Assembly: GCF_029360725.1 (NCBI RefSeq) | Contig: NZ_JARKMY010000001.1 | Coordinates: 1-64,000, forward strand | From: Chryseolinea sp. H1M3-3 | Lineage (GTDB): Bacteria > Bacteroidota > Bacteroidia > Cytophagales > Cyclobacteriaceae | Length of the DNA: 64,000 nucleotides | Direction: 5' to 3' | Shown: positions 7,098 to 17,600 of the stretch, in pieces | Layout of the letters: every line of letters begins with the position of its first letter | Position numbering within the stretch: the stretch's first letter is position 1 | The notes under the pieces: generated by a model | The model's input: the letters and a program-made list of their open reading frames with translations, nothing else | Told to the model about the DNA's origin: nothing | The model's database searches: none | Program-made: the position numbers and the translations under genes

Positions 7098-10000
7098 TCA
7101 ATATTTTTTTATTCCATCTAGATTATTCGCAATTTCGCTAATAATCTGATCAATCTCCCTAACTAGCTCCGAAACCTGTTTTTGAGTCGGGTTTGGAAAT
7201 CTTGCTTTGAACGCTGTCCATACATTGCTGACTTTGTAATGAAGCTTAGTTGGTAAAGCCACTAGGTTAGATAAATTATCGACGGCATCATGGCCAAATA
7301 GATCGCGATAGTCTCGAGGTATTCGATGATGGACTTGCATTAACCCTGTTCTATAAAATCTGGCAAACTTAGGGTAGGCCTTCACAAATGCCTCTCGCCA
7401 CATGCCCGGCGCGAATATTGCTGCTTCTGACTGAACATTTGGAGCAGGCATCAAATCTTGGGGCATCATGAACTCTAAATCACCTTTATACAAATCAAAA
7501 AGCAAATTAAATAACTCCGTACCGGTAGAGTTTGTCATACCAAAAGATAGAACTCTCACCAAATCATTTTGGACATATATAACGTAGGTGCATGTAGCTA
7601 AATCAATCCTGCCAATAAATGAATTGCCAAGGCTCTCCTGAAAATCAAATGCTTTATTGAGATACCCCTTCGCCATAAGATCGTTGTACTTTCTCGCGAA
7701 CCAGCTCCTAGGACTCTTAAAACCCAATTGCTCATCACGAAGTCGATTGTTCATAAAATCCTCAGCATCTTTGCCCGTATAAATTGTGCTGCTATCGGTT
7801 TCTATCACATCCGTTCCAAATATATCTACTAGGTTGACTGGGTTGTTCAACGCATAACTGTATGGTGAATATTCTTGAAATTTTCCCGAAAGTGCATCAA
7901 CGGCGCCCCACCTGCCAATTTCCGGCATATACATTCTGGCTCCGTAATCGAGCCAATTGAGATTCAACTCGTCTTGCAACTCTTTTCCATTGTAATTATA
8001 ATCCTGCGCGGTTGTATTTTCTCTCGTGTAGCTATTGAATGTTAGGCCAAACGGATAATAGTCCGCCGTGCTCACAATAGGTGAAGGAGTGTGCGAAAAA
8101 GAGACATCATCATAATAAACATCTACATAGAAAGGGTGCTCATTACTCAGAAAAATGTAAGCATAGCCAGGCACCGGGGCGGTTGCTGTAATTGTAAGTT
8201 GATCATGAGGTGGCTGCTTTACAGTTGGACTCGTTTGCGCTCCAGGAGGATTATTGACCTGATCCCAGGATGCATTTATTAAATTATAGTTCCTGTCAAA
8301 GAACAGTATAGTAACGAATGCCTTGGGCGCCTCTTCAGTATCTCCCGGGTGATCGCCCCCTGGCACTGTGGCAGCGTAGCTATTGAATCCATTGTATAAC
8401 TTTAACTGGTCACCAACCGAACCAGATGAAACTCCAAACGCTCCAGCCAACGCCGTGAGAAATGAGGTCGCGTTTCCAGTTGACCCGAGGTTCATGTATT
8501 TGCACCAGGCACTAGCAGTGATCTGATCTCCTGGCATTACTGCAATAGATTTGGCCAACCCAACACGACCACTAGCCCCTCCGTTCAGCCATTGTACTTT
8601 TTGATAGGTGGTTCCGGCATCCGTATGATCCACCAGATCATAGGTCGTACTCGAATAGTTGATAAAATTACTTTGTTCGGATGTCTGTGTACCTGTTTCA
8701 AAAGTTGCAGTATAAGATTGAGTTGTTGGTGTCGCTGTTGTAAAAGTGACCCTGATGTTGCCAAGATGGTCTTTAAGATGATATTGATACTCAGCATTTG
8801 TGAAGCTGATCAGTTGGGTAATTTCAAATTCATTCAAGTAGAAGATTTCTCCGTTCGCTGCTATCGCATTCCAGGTCAGGCCGACTTGCATGGGCAAATT
8901 TGAGCCTCCAGCGGGAATGGTAATGATTTGTTCAACCCAGGATTCCGTTGTTGCACTTTGAGGTAGTGCAGCACCCGGCCAATTGAGGTCTACATTATTT
9001 ACTTTTATAGAAATATATACTGGATTGGTTGTCCTGTATCCCTTTGCCCTGATTCGGTATCGATAACCAGGCTGAACTGTTACTGTTCCGCCAATTGCGG
9101 AAATTCCAGATCGAGCTGTTCCATTTGACGTCACGCTTACGTAATTCTCGCCATTGGACGGACTTGAATAGGTGGCGAGGTTCGCGTTGATGGAGGACAT
9201 GTTTGAATAACTGTCACCAGCGTCTCTGACAATCAACTTTGTCGTCCCCTTGGTAGCGCGACCTTCCTCATGACTAATAAATTGCTGAAAATCATTCTCA
9301 TAAACAAATTCGCCTACATAGTCAGTCCGTTTTGACGAAGACCCGGCGTTAGCAATTTGTGCCAACTTATTCCCCAATGCGTCGTAAATGTATCGAATAG
9401 AATTTCCTCCTTTCGTCACTGTCTCTGGCAGGTTGAGATGGTTATACGTTATTATATTAATATTATCCGACACGTCAGTTCCAATTCCTTTATTGATGTC
9501 CCGTGTCATATTCCCGTTTGCATCGTACGTGTACTCAGTAGCATTTGCCGGGCTACCGTCGTAAAATCCTTTTGATTTGGTTCCCACGGGAGCTGAGTCG
9601 GTGATGTACAATAGTCTATTGCTAGAACCCGCACCGTAATCATAAGTGAGGTTATCAATCAGTACTGCACCATCACCATTCCGGAGAAGTTTGGTTATGT
9701 TGCCATTCAAGTCATATTGGAGTCCCCCCTCATCAAATTGTCCTATTAACCAGGTACCAATTGTCTGCGCTTGCCTGTGCGTAGCCGTTAGAAGTCGACT
9801 CATCTTATCATATCTGTACTTGTAGGCCATTTCCTTGATCGGTCCGAATCCCTGGTTCACACTCCACTTAATTGATGAAATATTTCCATTGTAAAGCAAG
9901 TCAGCCGCTAGAACACCTGTTCCTATGTTGTCATTGTATCCTAGATTCATTCCAAAAAAATCACCTGTGTCATCGTTATTTGTGTCTTGGGTCAATTCAG

Positions 10001-13000
10001 CATTATTAATTGATGAAAGCGCGCCTCGAATGTTGTATCGATAGTCTACACTTTGTTTCGCATCAGTAGCTTGCGATGCAAAACTATGCAGCTTTTTGTC
10101 AATAAGTTGACCGAGTTCATTATATACATTATATACAAGTCTGACTTCAGTTTGTGAATTGATTCTATGCCAGGTTTCAAGCAACCTATTACCATGATCA
10201 TAGATGTACCGCCGAGTAATATTATCGAATGATGTTCGTATTCCTTTTAGTGTCGCCCCAGTTGAATATAGGGACGCGTCGACCATTAGTGCCGTATTTG
10301 ATGGAACTGTTGACGTATAGATTAATCCACCATTTTTGTAATACTTTACCGCAGTTCCGATTCTCTCTATTTTAAGTGCATCACCAGTAGCGATAGCTAC
10401 GGCTGTTCCTCGGGCTGTTCCATTTTCATAAGCTCTTGCGTTCGCGCCGTTTAAGTAAATGGCGTAGTCGAGAGAGGTATAGCTCGCATCGGTATCTGCA
10501 TCCGAAAACCCGATCATCCGATTGGTGGTAGTTTCAGATACTTTGACTTCTACCCAACCGTTAACCCCTTGAGGCAATTGTTGCCTGGAAACTGCGCCAG
10601 CATTCCATGTATTGTTTGCCCCGGCGTTTTTTGTCATCGTGTTTCCACTGACAGCAACGTTAACAAAATTTTTCCATGCCAGATGGTTCGTTTTTGCCAT
10701 TAGCAGTTTCCCTGTAAAGTCATACAAACTTGTAGATCTGTCCTGCCCACCAGTCACATTATCCGTGACATTTTGAATAACGTTATTCTTTTGGTCGTAA
10801 TAGCTGACGGTGTTTAGCCAGTTTGCACCACCCACTACTCCGCCGTCCAGTACCTTCACCTTAGTCCCTGTTACGTGCCCGGTCACTTGCAAATTTTCCG
10901 ATACAGGCTGCGTATATGCTCCTGAATTAAGTGATTCATTTGAGTAGTTGTAATTGCCGGACATCAAAGAACGAAATGCATAATTATCATAATAAGTGAC
11001 GCTCAAATAGTTATTTACATTTGTTTCCTGAGGAAAGGATTTGTTGTCGTAACCATGAATGTTTCCTACGACACTACCGATGTAACTTTCAGACCACGCC
11101 TTCGCGCTTGTCAAATTACCATAATACGTATCTACATCCAATTGCATCGTAGAAGGTGAACTGGCGCTAATATAAGTACCGGTCATCACAGGCCTGTTAA
11201 TGGCATCATATTTTGTAAAACTCCAATACTTAGTTCCGCCAGCCCTTTGATTGGCGTCCTGTGTCATTATCAATCGATCTCTCTTATCATATATCATGTA
11301 AACCGCACCAACTCCAGGTACCTGCTTTTCAATCATCCTCTTCCTGCCATCGTATTTATATTGAAAAGCGAAATTGGAAAGGTCTGTTGCCGTTACAACA
11401 TATGTATCCGCACCAGCATGCAATTTCTTTGACAACTCAGGCTGAAAAACAAACCGAAGATTGTTGAAGTCATCATATATATAATACGTTAATGCCCAAT
11501 CGGTAATGGTGTTTAAATTGGTCCCCGCGCCCGCTGCCTGTACTTTTTTCAAAATCACCTGGCCTTTTTTATTAGTATACGCCCTTGTAATATTTCCCTG
11601 TTCATCAACCATATGCTCAACGGCCAATTGACCGTCCGCATAATATCCTCCTGTAAGAATGTACCCAGAAGTTACGGCAGATCTGACCGGAAGTCCCGAA
11701 ACATTAACTATCCACGAAATCACTTTCTCTTTACCTGCAACAGGATTTATGTTGGCGTCATGTAGGTTCGTCAGGTATAGATGCTGAACAAATTTATTTT
11801 TTTGTGTCGAACTCCAGTCGTAACCGGGTCCGTATTCTTTACTAGGTCGTTTCAGCGGTGAAGCCTCAAATACGGTTTCGGAAAACGGACGGGAGTCATC
11901 GGCGATTTCGTAATTGCTGTCTAACTGGTAAAATGGCAAAGCAATACCCTGGTATGCTCCGTTTTGAAAAACGCCACTTATGTTGGCGATGATGTTTTCA
12001 ACCGGCTTATAATATCCGGTGCTCTCCCCTGTTGCTGTAAACGGTAGATACTTATTTGATTGTCTCCCATACTTATCATAAACGATGGGATAGACAAGAT
12101 CCAGACTAGAAGGAGAACCCTGCGTGATAACATTTTCCATCGGTCGTCCTAAACCATCAAAATATTTAATGGTTTCATTTCTTTGACCAATGCTAAGAGG
12201 CGGAATATCGGTTTCTAATTTCTTACCTGGAGTGTTTACGGTTGTTTCCCTAATGTAATTATAGTTATTGTCTAATGGAGTGACAGTCACTGTAGCATCG
12301 GCATACGCCGTTTCGCCGGAGTTATCAGTTACAATAATTCGAAAAATATAGACTCCGGCTACGGTCAAACCTGTAGCGGTCAAGGTGGCTGTTGTTGTAT
12401 TCGTCAGAACAGCCGTAACAGGTCCGGACAATTGCGACCATAGGTAACTGTCAATCGACCCGTCCGGGTCTGAAGCCGTCGCTAAAATTGACGCACTCGT
12501 TGTAGGTAGCGTAATTGTCTGATTAGATACGATAACGGTAGGTGCAGTATTTCTCGTCAATACTAGAGAAGCGCTAGTCTTAGTACAACCGCTCAATGTA
12601 ACGTCCACGGTATACGTTCCGGAGGTGTTTGTTGTGTATACGGGACCCGTAGCACCAGGCAACGCAACGCCATTCAATTTCCAAACATAGCTGTAGCCAA
12701 TACCGATTGGGGACGCCTTAATGTTGATAGATTCATTCGAAAAAATCGCTTTTGATCCTGAAGGTGTCAGTCCTACGGTAGTTAACACTGGCCCCACCGT
12801 GGTACTGCCATCGGCTGTGGTACTTGTAAGACAGGAGCCGTTTACCGAACAAGTTACTGATACGGTACTTGTTGAATTAATTACTGCAGTGTATGTACTC
12901 GAGTTGGTCCCAACGGGAGCGCCATTAAGCTTCCAACTGTAATTGGTTATGCTGTACCCGGATTGTGTTGGGGTGGCTGTAAAAGTTACTGAACTTCCCG

Positions 13001-13985
13001 CACAAAAGTTAGCAGGTGACGCGTCAACCAACATCGACGGTGTTATCGGATTTGTAACAGAAGATACTGTTATTTCATTTGATGTCGCTGGATTGCCAGA
13101 AACGCAGGTCTGATTGGAGGTCACTACACATTTCACTTTTACGCCGTCTGCGAAGGCTGCTGAGGGTGCGTATACACTAGGAAATCCCGACTGATTATCT
13201 GTAGCCACGTTTGGTCCTCTATACCACGTATAAGTCGGGTTTGATCCTCCATTTGACACTGAAGCACTAAAACTTCCAACACCATTACAAAACGGCATCG
13301 GAGAAGAAATGATATTAACACTAACCGGGCTCGGCGAGGTTAACGACATTGTTATTGCGTTGCTCGTTGCCGCCTGTTGGGTCACACATGGTAGGCTGGT
13401 GGTCATTACGCAGGTAACCTGCTGACCGTTCGTCAAGGCACTTGTGACATACGTTGCGCTGTTGGTTGAACCAGGCGCAGGATTTCCATTCACTTTCCAA
13501 CTGTAGTATGGAGTTCCTCCATTTGTGGGGACAGCTTGAAATGTAATAGCTGTTCCAACACAAACGTTATTTGGATTGCCAGTGATGGATACTGACGGCG
13601 TCACTGCATTTGCTATGTTCAAGGACGGGGAATAAGCACTTCCGCTGTAAGGCGGATACATACAATCAGAATAGTTTGCCGTCACGAATGCGTTTGAATA
13701 TGCGCTGTTCCACTTTACTGTTATTGAACTTGAATTTTGCGTTATGACAGTGTAATTACCTCCGCTGACATTCCAGTATACGGAATTGCATGATGGTCCC
13801 GAGAAAACAAAAGTTAATTGCACCCCGACGCATGGGGCACCATTAACATGTTGAACCATTTGAGCATTCCCCCTAAAAAAAACGCAAACGGAAATCGCAA
13901 CGATTAACATTAAGCACCTCAACAACTTTGTTGTGTGGCGGAGAAGGAAGTTTCTAAAAAAATCGGGAACAACTGTTTTTTTCAT
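7098..13985 (-). CDS. Giant Rhs/YD-repeat (DUF6443) protein with HNH-like nuclease toxin C-terminus
   Basis: A 2295-residue exported protein. Residues 1-42 are a long signal peptide ending GNAQ. About 43-480 are tandem Ig-like domains, each with a cysteine pair and a YSWKVNG-type strand; about 480-570 is a PKD/cadherin-like domain (ATASDPDGSIDSYLW). About 580-1970 is the DUF6443 start (YFDGLGRPMEN) and many YD repeats (YIYDALGNKL, YTYDANGNMT), with inserted carbohydrate-binding-like beta domains. The Rhs core lies at about 1975-2057 (YYPFGLTFNSYTREN to NLVDIFG). The last ~238 residues are the variable toxin; near residue 2217 it has QVHHRIPRDY, then DNLSNLVALPTKLHYKVSN, an HH...N...H pattern of HNH/endonuclease-VII nucleases. 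Rhs shells encase and release such toxins. SUKH immunity gene follows 3 bases downstream. Confidence 0.9.
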   Translation of the reverse strand: MKKTVVPDFFRNFLLRHTTKLLRCLMLIVAISVCVFFRGNAQMVQHVNGAPCVGVQLTFVFSGPSCNSVYWNVSGGNYTVITQNSSSITVKWNSAYSNAFVTANYSDCMYPPYSGSAYSPSLNIANAVTPSVSITGNPNNVCVGTAITFQAVPTNGGTPYYSWKVNGNPAPGSTNSATYVTSALTNGQQVTCVMTTSLPCVTQQAATSNAITMSLTSPSPVSVNIISSPMPFCNGVGSFSASVSNGGSNPTYTWYRGPNVATDNQSGFPSVYAPSAAFADGVKVKCVVTSNQTCVSGNPATSNEITVSSVTNPITPSMLVDASPANFCAGSSVTFTATPTQSGYSITNYSWKLNGAPVGTNSSTYTAVINSTSTVSVTCSVNGSCLTSTTADGSTTVGPVLTTVGLTPSGSKAIFSNESINIKASPIGIGYSYVWKLNGVALPGATGPVYTTNTSGTYTVDVTLSGCTKTSASLVLTRNTAPTVIVSNQTITLPTTSASILATASDPDGSIDSYLWSQLSGPVTAVLTNTTTATLTATGLTVAGVYIFRIIVTDNSGETAYADATVTVTPLDNNYNYIRETTVNTPGKKLETDIPPLSIGQRNETIKYFDGLGRPMENVITQGSPSSLDLVYPIVYDKYGRQSNKYLPFTATGESTGYYKPVENIIANISGVFQNGAYQGIALPFYQLDSNYEIADDSRPFSETVFEASPLKRPSKEYGPGYDWSSTQKNKFVQHLYLTNLHDANINPVAGKEKVISWIVNVSGLPVRSAVTSGYILTGGYYADGQLAVEHMVDEQGNITRAYTNKKGQVILKKVQAAGAGTNLNTITDWALTYYIYDDFNNLRFVFQPELSKKLHAGADTYVVTATDLSNFAFQYKYDGRKRMIEKQVPGVGAVYMIYDKRDRLIMTQDANQRAGGTKYWSFTKYDAINRPVMTGTYISASSPSTMQLDVDTYYGNLTSAKAWSESYIGSVVGNIHGYDNKSFPQETNVNNYLSVTYYDNYAFRSLMSGNYNYSNESLNSGAYTQPVSENLQVTGHVTGTKVKVLDGGVVGGANWLNTVSYYDQKNNVIQNVTDNVTGGQDRSTSLYDFTGKLLMAKTNHLAWKNFVNVAVSGNTMTKNAGANNTWNAGAVSRQQLPQGVNGWVEVKVSETTTNRMIGFSDADTDASYTSLDYAIYLNGANARAYENGTARGTAVAIATGDALKIERIGTAVKYYKNGGLIYTSTVPSNTALMVDASLYSTGATLKGIRTSFDNITRRYIYDHGNRLLETWHRINSQTEVRLVYNVYNELGQLIDKKLHSFASQATDAKQSVDYRYNIRGALSSINNAELTQDTNNDDTGDFFGMNLGYNDNIGTGVLAADLLYNGNISSIKWSVNQGFGPIKEMAYKYRYDKMSRLLTATHRQAQTIGTWLIGQFDEGGLQYDLNGNITKLLRNGDGAVLIDNLTYDYGAGSSNRLLYITDSAPVGTKSKGFYDGSPANATEYTYDANGNMTRDINKGIGTDVSDNINIITYNHLNLPETVTKGGNSIRYIYDALGNKLAQIANAGSSSKRTDYVGEFVYENDFQQFISHEEGRATKGTTKLIVRDAGDSYSNMSSINANLATYSSPSNGENYVSVTSNGTARSGISAIGGTVTVQPGYRYRIRAKGYRTTNPVYISIKVNNVDLNWPGAALPQSATTESWVEQIITIPAGGSNLPMQVGLTWNAIAANGEIFYLNEFEITQLISFTNAEYQYHLKDHLGNIRVTFTTATPTTQSYTATFETGTQTSEQSNFINYSSTTYDLVDHTDAGTTYQKVQWLNGGASGRVGLAKSIAVMPGDQITASAWCKYMNLGSTGNATSFLTALAGAFGVSSGSVGDQLKLYNGFNSYAATVPGGDHPGDTEEAPKAFVTILFFDRNYNLINASWDQVNNPPGAQTSPTVKQPPHDQLTITATAPVPGYAYIFLSNEHPFYVDVYYDDVSFSHTPSPIVSTADYYPFGLTFNSYTRENTTAQDYNYNGKELQDELNLNWLDYGARMYMPEIGRWGAVDALSGKFQEYSPYSYALNNPVNLVDIFGTDVIETDSSTIYTGKDAEDFMNNRLRDEQLGFKSPRSWFARKYNDLMAKGYLNKAFDFQESLGNSFIGRIDLATCTYVIYVQNDLVRVLSFGMTNSTGTELFNLLFDLYKGDLEFMMPQDLMPAPNVQSEAAIFAPGMWREAFVKAYPKFARFYRTGLMQVHHRIPRDYRDLFGHDAVDNLSNLVALPTKLHYKVSNVWTAFKARFPNPTQKQVSELVREIDQIISEIANNLDGIKKY

Positions 13986-14036
13986 GAGAACGATTGGGTA
14001 AGGGTTTAGATCACGGCGAATCGGAGAATGAAAATT

Positions 14037-14423
14037 CTATGGAAAAATAAACTCGACTGGAAAACTTATCTTTTGCTTAATCGCAGCACCCGTTTTGGCG
14101 GAACCAGCTTTCCATTTCGGCGCTCTTCGAATTACTCTGAGCGCCTCAGCATCACACGATGGTGTAAGCCCTTTCTGAATTTTTACGGACTCTGAAATTA
14201 TTGCTCCGTCTTCACCGATTATAAACTCGACATAAACAAAACCACTGACGCTATCTTTTTTAGCATCGGCTGGATACTTCACATTCGTTTTAAGATATTC
14301 ATAGAATTTGTCGGCTCCAGTCTCAAACTGCGCAAACTTATCAACAACCACGTCTCTCGTTTGAGCGAGGGCATGTGAACAAAATGCGAGTGATATGTAA
14401 ATGATTAGAATGCTGCGTTTCAT
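14037..14423 (-). CDS. Secreted TonB-C-terminal-domain protein
   Basis: A 128-residue protein with a signal peptide (residues 1-20, ending SHALAQ) followed directly by a TonB C-terminal domain: YLKTNVKYPADAKKDSVSG, FVYVEFIIGEDGAI, SCDAEALRVIRRAPKWKAG and a final FPVEFIFP strand. It lacks the usual TonB membrane anchor and proline-rich linker, so it is not a classical energy transducer; it should lie in the periplasm or be surface-exposed. It sits between two Rhs/YD genes on the same strand, 51 bases upstream of the Rhs toxin gene. Free TonB-C domains often accompany Bacteroidota signalling or surface genes. Role here unknown. Confidence 0.8.
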   Translation of the reverse strand: MKRSILIIYISLAFCSHALAQTRDVVVDKFAQFETGADKFYEYLKTNVKYPADAKKDSVSGFVYVEFIIGEDGAIISESVKIQKGLTPSCDAEALRVIRRAPKWKAGSAKTGAAIKQKISFPVEFIFP

Positions 14424-14672
14424 AGAAGTATGTTATTTGCAAGAGTCGTCTTAAATTTGTTTTGAGAATAAATGCCACATAAAAACTACGCTGCGTGATA
14501 AGATTGCGCTCATTTCTCAATTCGTTCTTTATTATAGCTGCTAGCGCTTCCCAGCAGGATCACGTTAGTAGCATAGTAAAGATGTTGGTGTCGCTAATGA
14601 AAATATTCCAACGCGGAGCTCGAATCCTTCCGTGCTCATTTGAATTCTTCTTAGGTACCATTGAGGGTTTCC

Positions 14673-17600
14673 TTACTGCTTTTTATAGTTGTACTTATAC
14701 AGCGTTAGGACATCGTTGTTCTGATCGCGAATTAGTTTTAGTCGGTTGAATGAATCGTATTCATAATAAGTTGGCATGCTGTTGAAATCGCTCTTCGATT
14801 TGGCTCCCACTAGCGGGTCGTATGTGTAGGTGTTTACTTGCGCATCCGCAGGATGAATCCTTACGTCATCAATCGCCTCACCATCGGTAAGAGTAGTTGG
14901 CTGAGTGTAATCACGCAATCCTGAGAAATACCATACAGTACCAATCCTGTACCAGAAGCTTACCTTGTAGGGCTTTGAATTGGGAGGTGTAAAAGGCGCT
15001 GCAAAATCTCCGTCTCGATGTCTTACACCTGAGTGAGGGAGGCCCGTGATAGTACCCGTCTCGGACTCAAAGTCGAAAACGGCCGCTTCATTATCTCTTG
15101 CATTAGTGATTTGTGCGATGGGCTCTGTACTTGAATATCCCCACTTGTACGATGTCACGTAATCATTGACTTTTTCATTTTCAATAGTATTCCCTACGCT
15201 ATTGTAATTGAGAATTATCCTGGGTTCAATCTCAGTATTATACTGATAGCCGTTGATTACATCCACGTTGAGATCACACCAACCATAATAGTAGGTGTTC
15301 TCATACCCCCCGCTTGGCCGGTACTCCAACGTAATTGTATAACTCCCAGGCAGTAAATTGAGCGGCTTACTAAAATCAATCGAATAGACATCATTGATTG
15401 TGCTTCCTACGACTGTAAACGATTCAAAAAACTCCGACGACGGACCGTTAATTGTAATGCGAAAATTCCCGTGATATGGGGACGCGTTTTCCAAGTGCAT
15501 TGTTAAGGAAGCTTCGATGGTTCCCAAATTCGGAATTGTGAATGGAGTGGTCGCCAATAGTTGGCAACATTCATCAACAACTAAATGTTGAGTTTGCGTT
15601 GAAACGACATTACGTCTTTTAAAATAGAAGGTGCTTAGATCCGGTAAGCTGGTTGAGTTGAGTTGGTAAATTTTCCAGGGCTTTGCAATTTTCGTATAAA
15701 ACTCTTTGAATTCATAATACTCGCCTCCAACTATCCGTTTCGTTGCTCCAAGATCCTGGTAGGTAATCTTTTCAATCATTGGCGCAATAATATTTAGCTC
15801 CTTTAATCTTGATATTTCAGACGGACTTTCCGCGGCAGTAAAATCCAAAGGATATTTATACCGATTTACCAATTTGATACCATCGCTACCTGTGGCTTTC
15901 TCTTCCTTTAATTGGTTGTTTATTGTATAGGTATAATCTATAACACTTGTAACTGGGTTTGCTCCGCTTTGATTATATTCCTTAACGGTCTTCTTAATTA
16001 CGTATGGGCAAAAAGTAAAATCGGAGTAGGCCGCCTGAACCCTGTACAAATCGAACCATCTGTAAAACAATGCCCTAGTGTTATTAGCGTCGTATTGGTT
16101 GGGTGGCTGATAATTGTACTGGTAAGATATGTCGCTAAGAATGGCTTTTGCCTCATTATACGTCGTCTCGCTGAGTAAATTTCCTCTCGTGTAAGCCAGG
16201 CTATTAAAGGGTAGGAAACTCTTCGAGTTATTAGTAAGTAAGGGAGTGTAATATGCGTCTTTGTCGCGGTAATTAGGGTCGTTAGAATTAGTAAATTTTG
16301 ATACTTTGTAGCCGTTTCCAACTTCAATTTCCGTAACCTCAGAATATGTGATGTGACTTCCATTCGTGTAACTCATAGGTTGTACAATATGATCGTAGAA
16401 AGATCCATATTGTTCATTTCCAAAATCCCAAAGTTCCGTATACCGGGGTTCTCCGGCCAATATTCCGCTGGACAAAGTACCTCCGCCAATATAGTTGGTA
16501 ATGTACTTGTATATTTTTTCAGCTACGATTCTACCATCACTGTCTCTGTTCCTGGTTGATGATATCCGAACGCCCCCTGTAAGCAAGTTTTGTCCTTTAT
16601 TGTCGATTGCAAATGGACTCTTGGTAACAACCGATGAGTAAGAGTGTGGTTCATAGTCAAACTCAGTGGAGCCGCCGGTGGGGTACGTGATTTTTTTCAA
16701 AATACCGGCCTGCATTTTAGGAGCATTCGCAGGTGTAACATTGCGGGTCGTGATGATGTCTGCCGCCGCATTATAATAACTTGTTCCGCCAATGTAGTAT
16801 CCCCAATGATCGATCATTCCGGAATTATAGGTTGGTAGAGGTTGGGTGTCATAGTAAAACTCGTACCTCTTTACGCCTCCGCTACCGTCGATTTCTTCCA
16901 GCTTATCTAAACGAAGTCTTGTCGTAGGACTCCCTGCATAAATAAAATTGAAACGGTTTTTAATCTCATTTTTCAGGTTGTACACCGTTATATTATCCAA
17001 CTTTTGCCGAATTGAACCGCTGAAACCTGGTCCCATACCGGGAGTCGTGTAAAGATCTAGCTCAATAGCGTCATAATAAAGTTGAGTCGATACGGATCGA
17101 TTGAATTTAATGCGACCATTGTCTGCTGTTGGGGCCATTGTCGCGTGCCTCATCGTTATCTGATCGAGGTACGACGGGTATATAAGGTTCACATTGTAAC
17201 CGTTGAGCAAACTGGTAGACGATTGGATCACCTGATAGCAAGGCGGTCCAAAGGGAAACAATGAACTACACGGTGCATAGTTGTAATCGTACCTAGAGGA
17301 CGTTTTAGTCATGAATTTTGTCATTTGGTAAATTCCTGTGCCCCGCACGTATGTCAAAACAATCTCCCATCCGCTTGGCGAAATGACCTTTGTGAGATTC
17401 CACGTTGTCGGAATTAAGTTCATTTGATGATTACCACTTTGGCTCTTGGTTGCATTTACGCTAAATTCAATCGCGGTCGGATCACTGTTAATTGGAGTAT
17501 TGCCAAAGATGTATTCGACACCATCTTCCGTCGTTATTGAAAAAGTCTCATAGTATCGGGCAATGATATAAGCATTTCCAAAAAAACCCGGCTGAGACTG

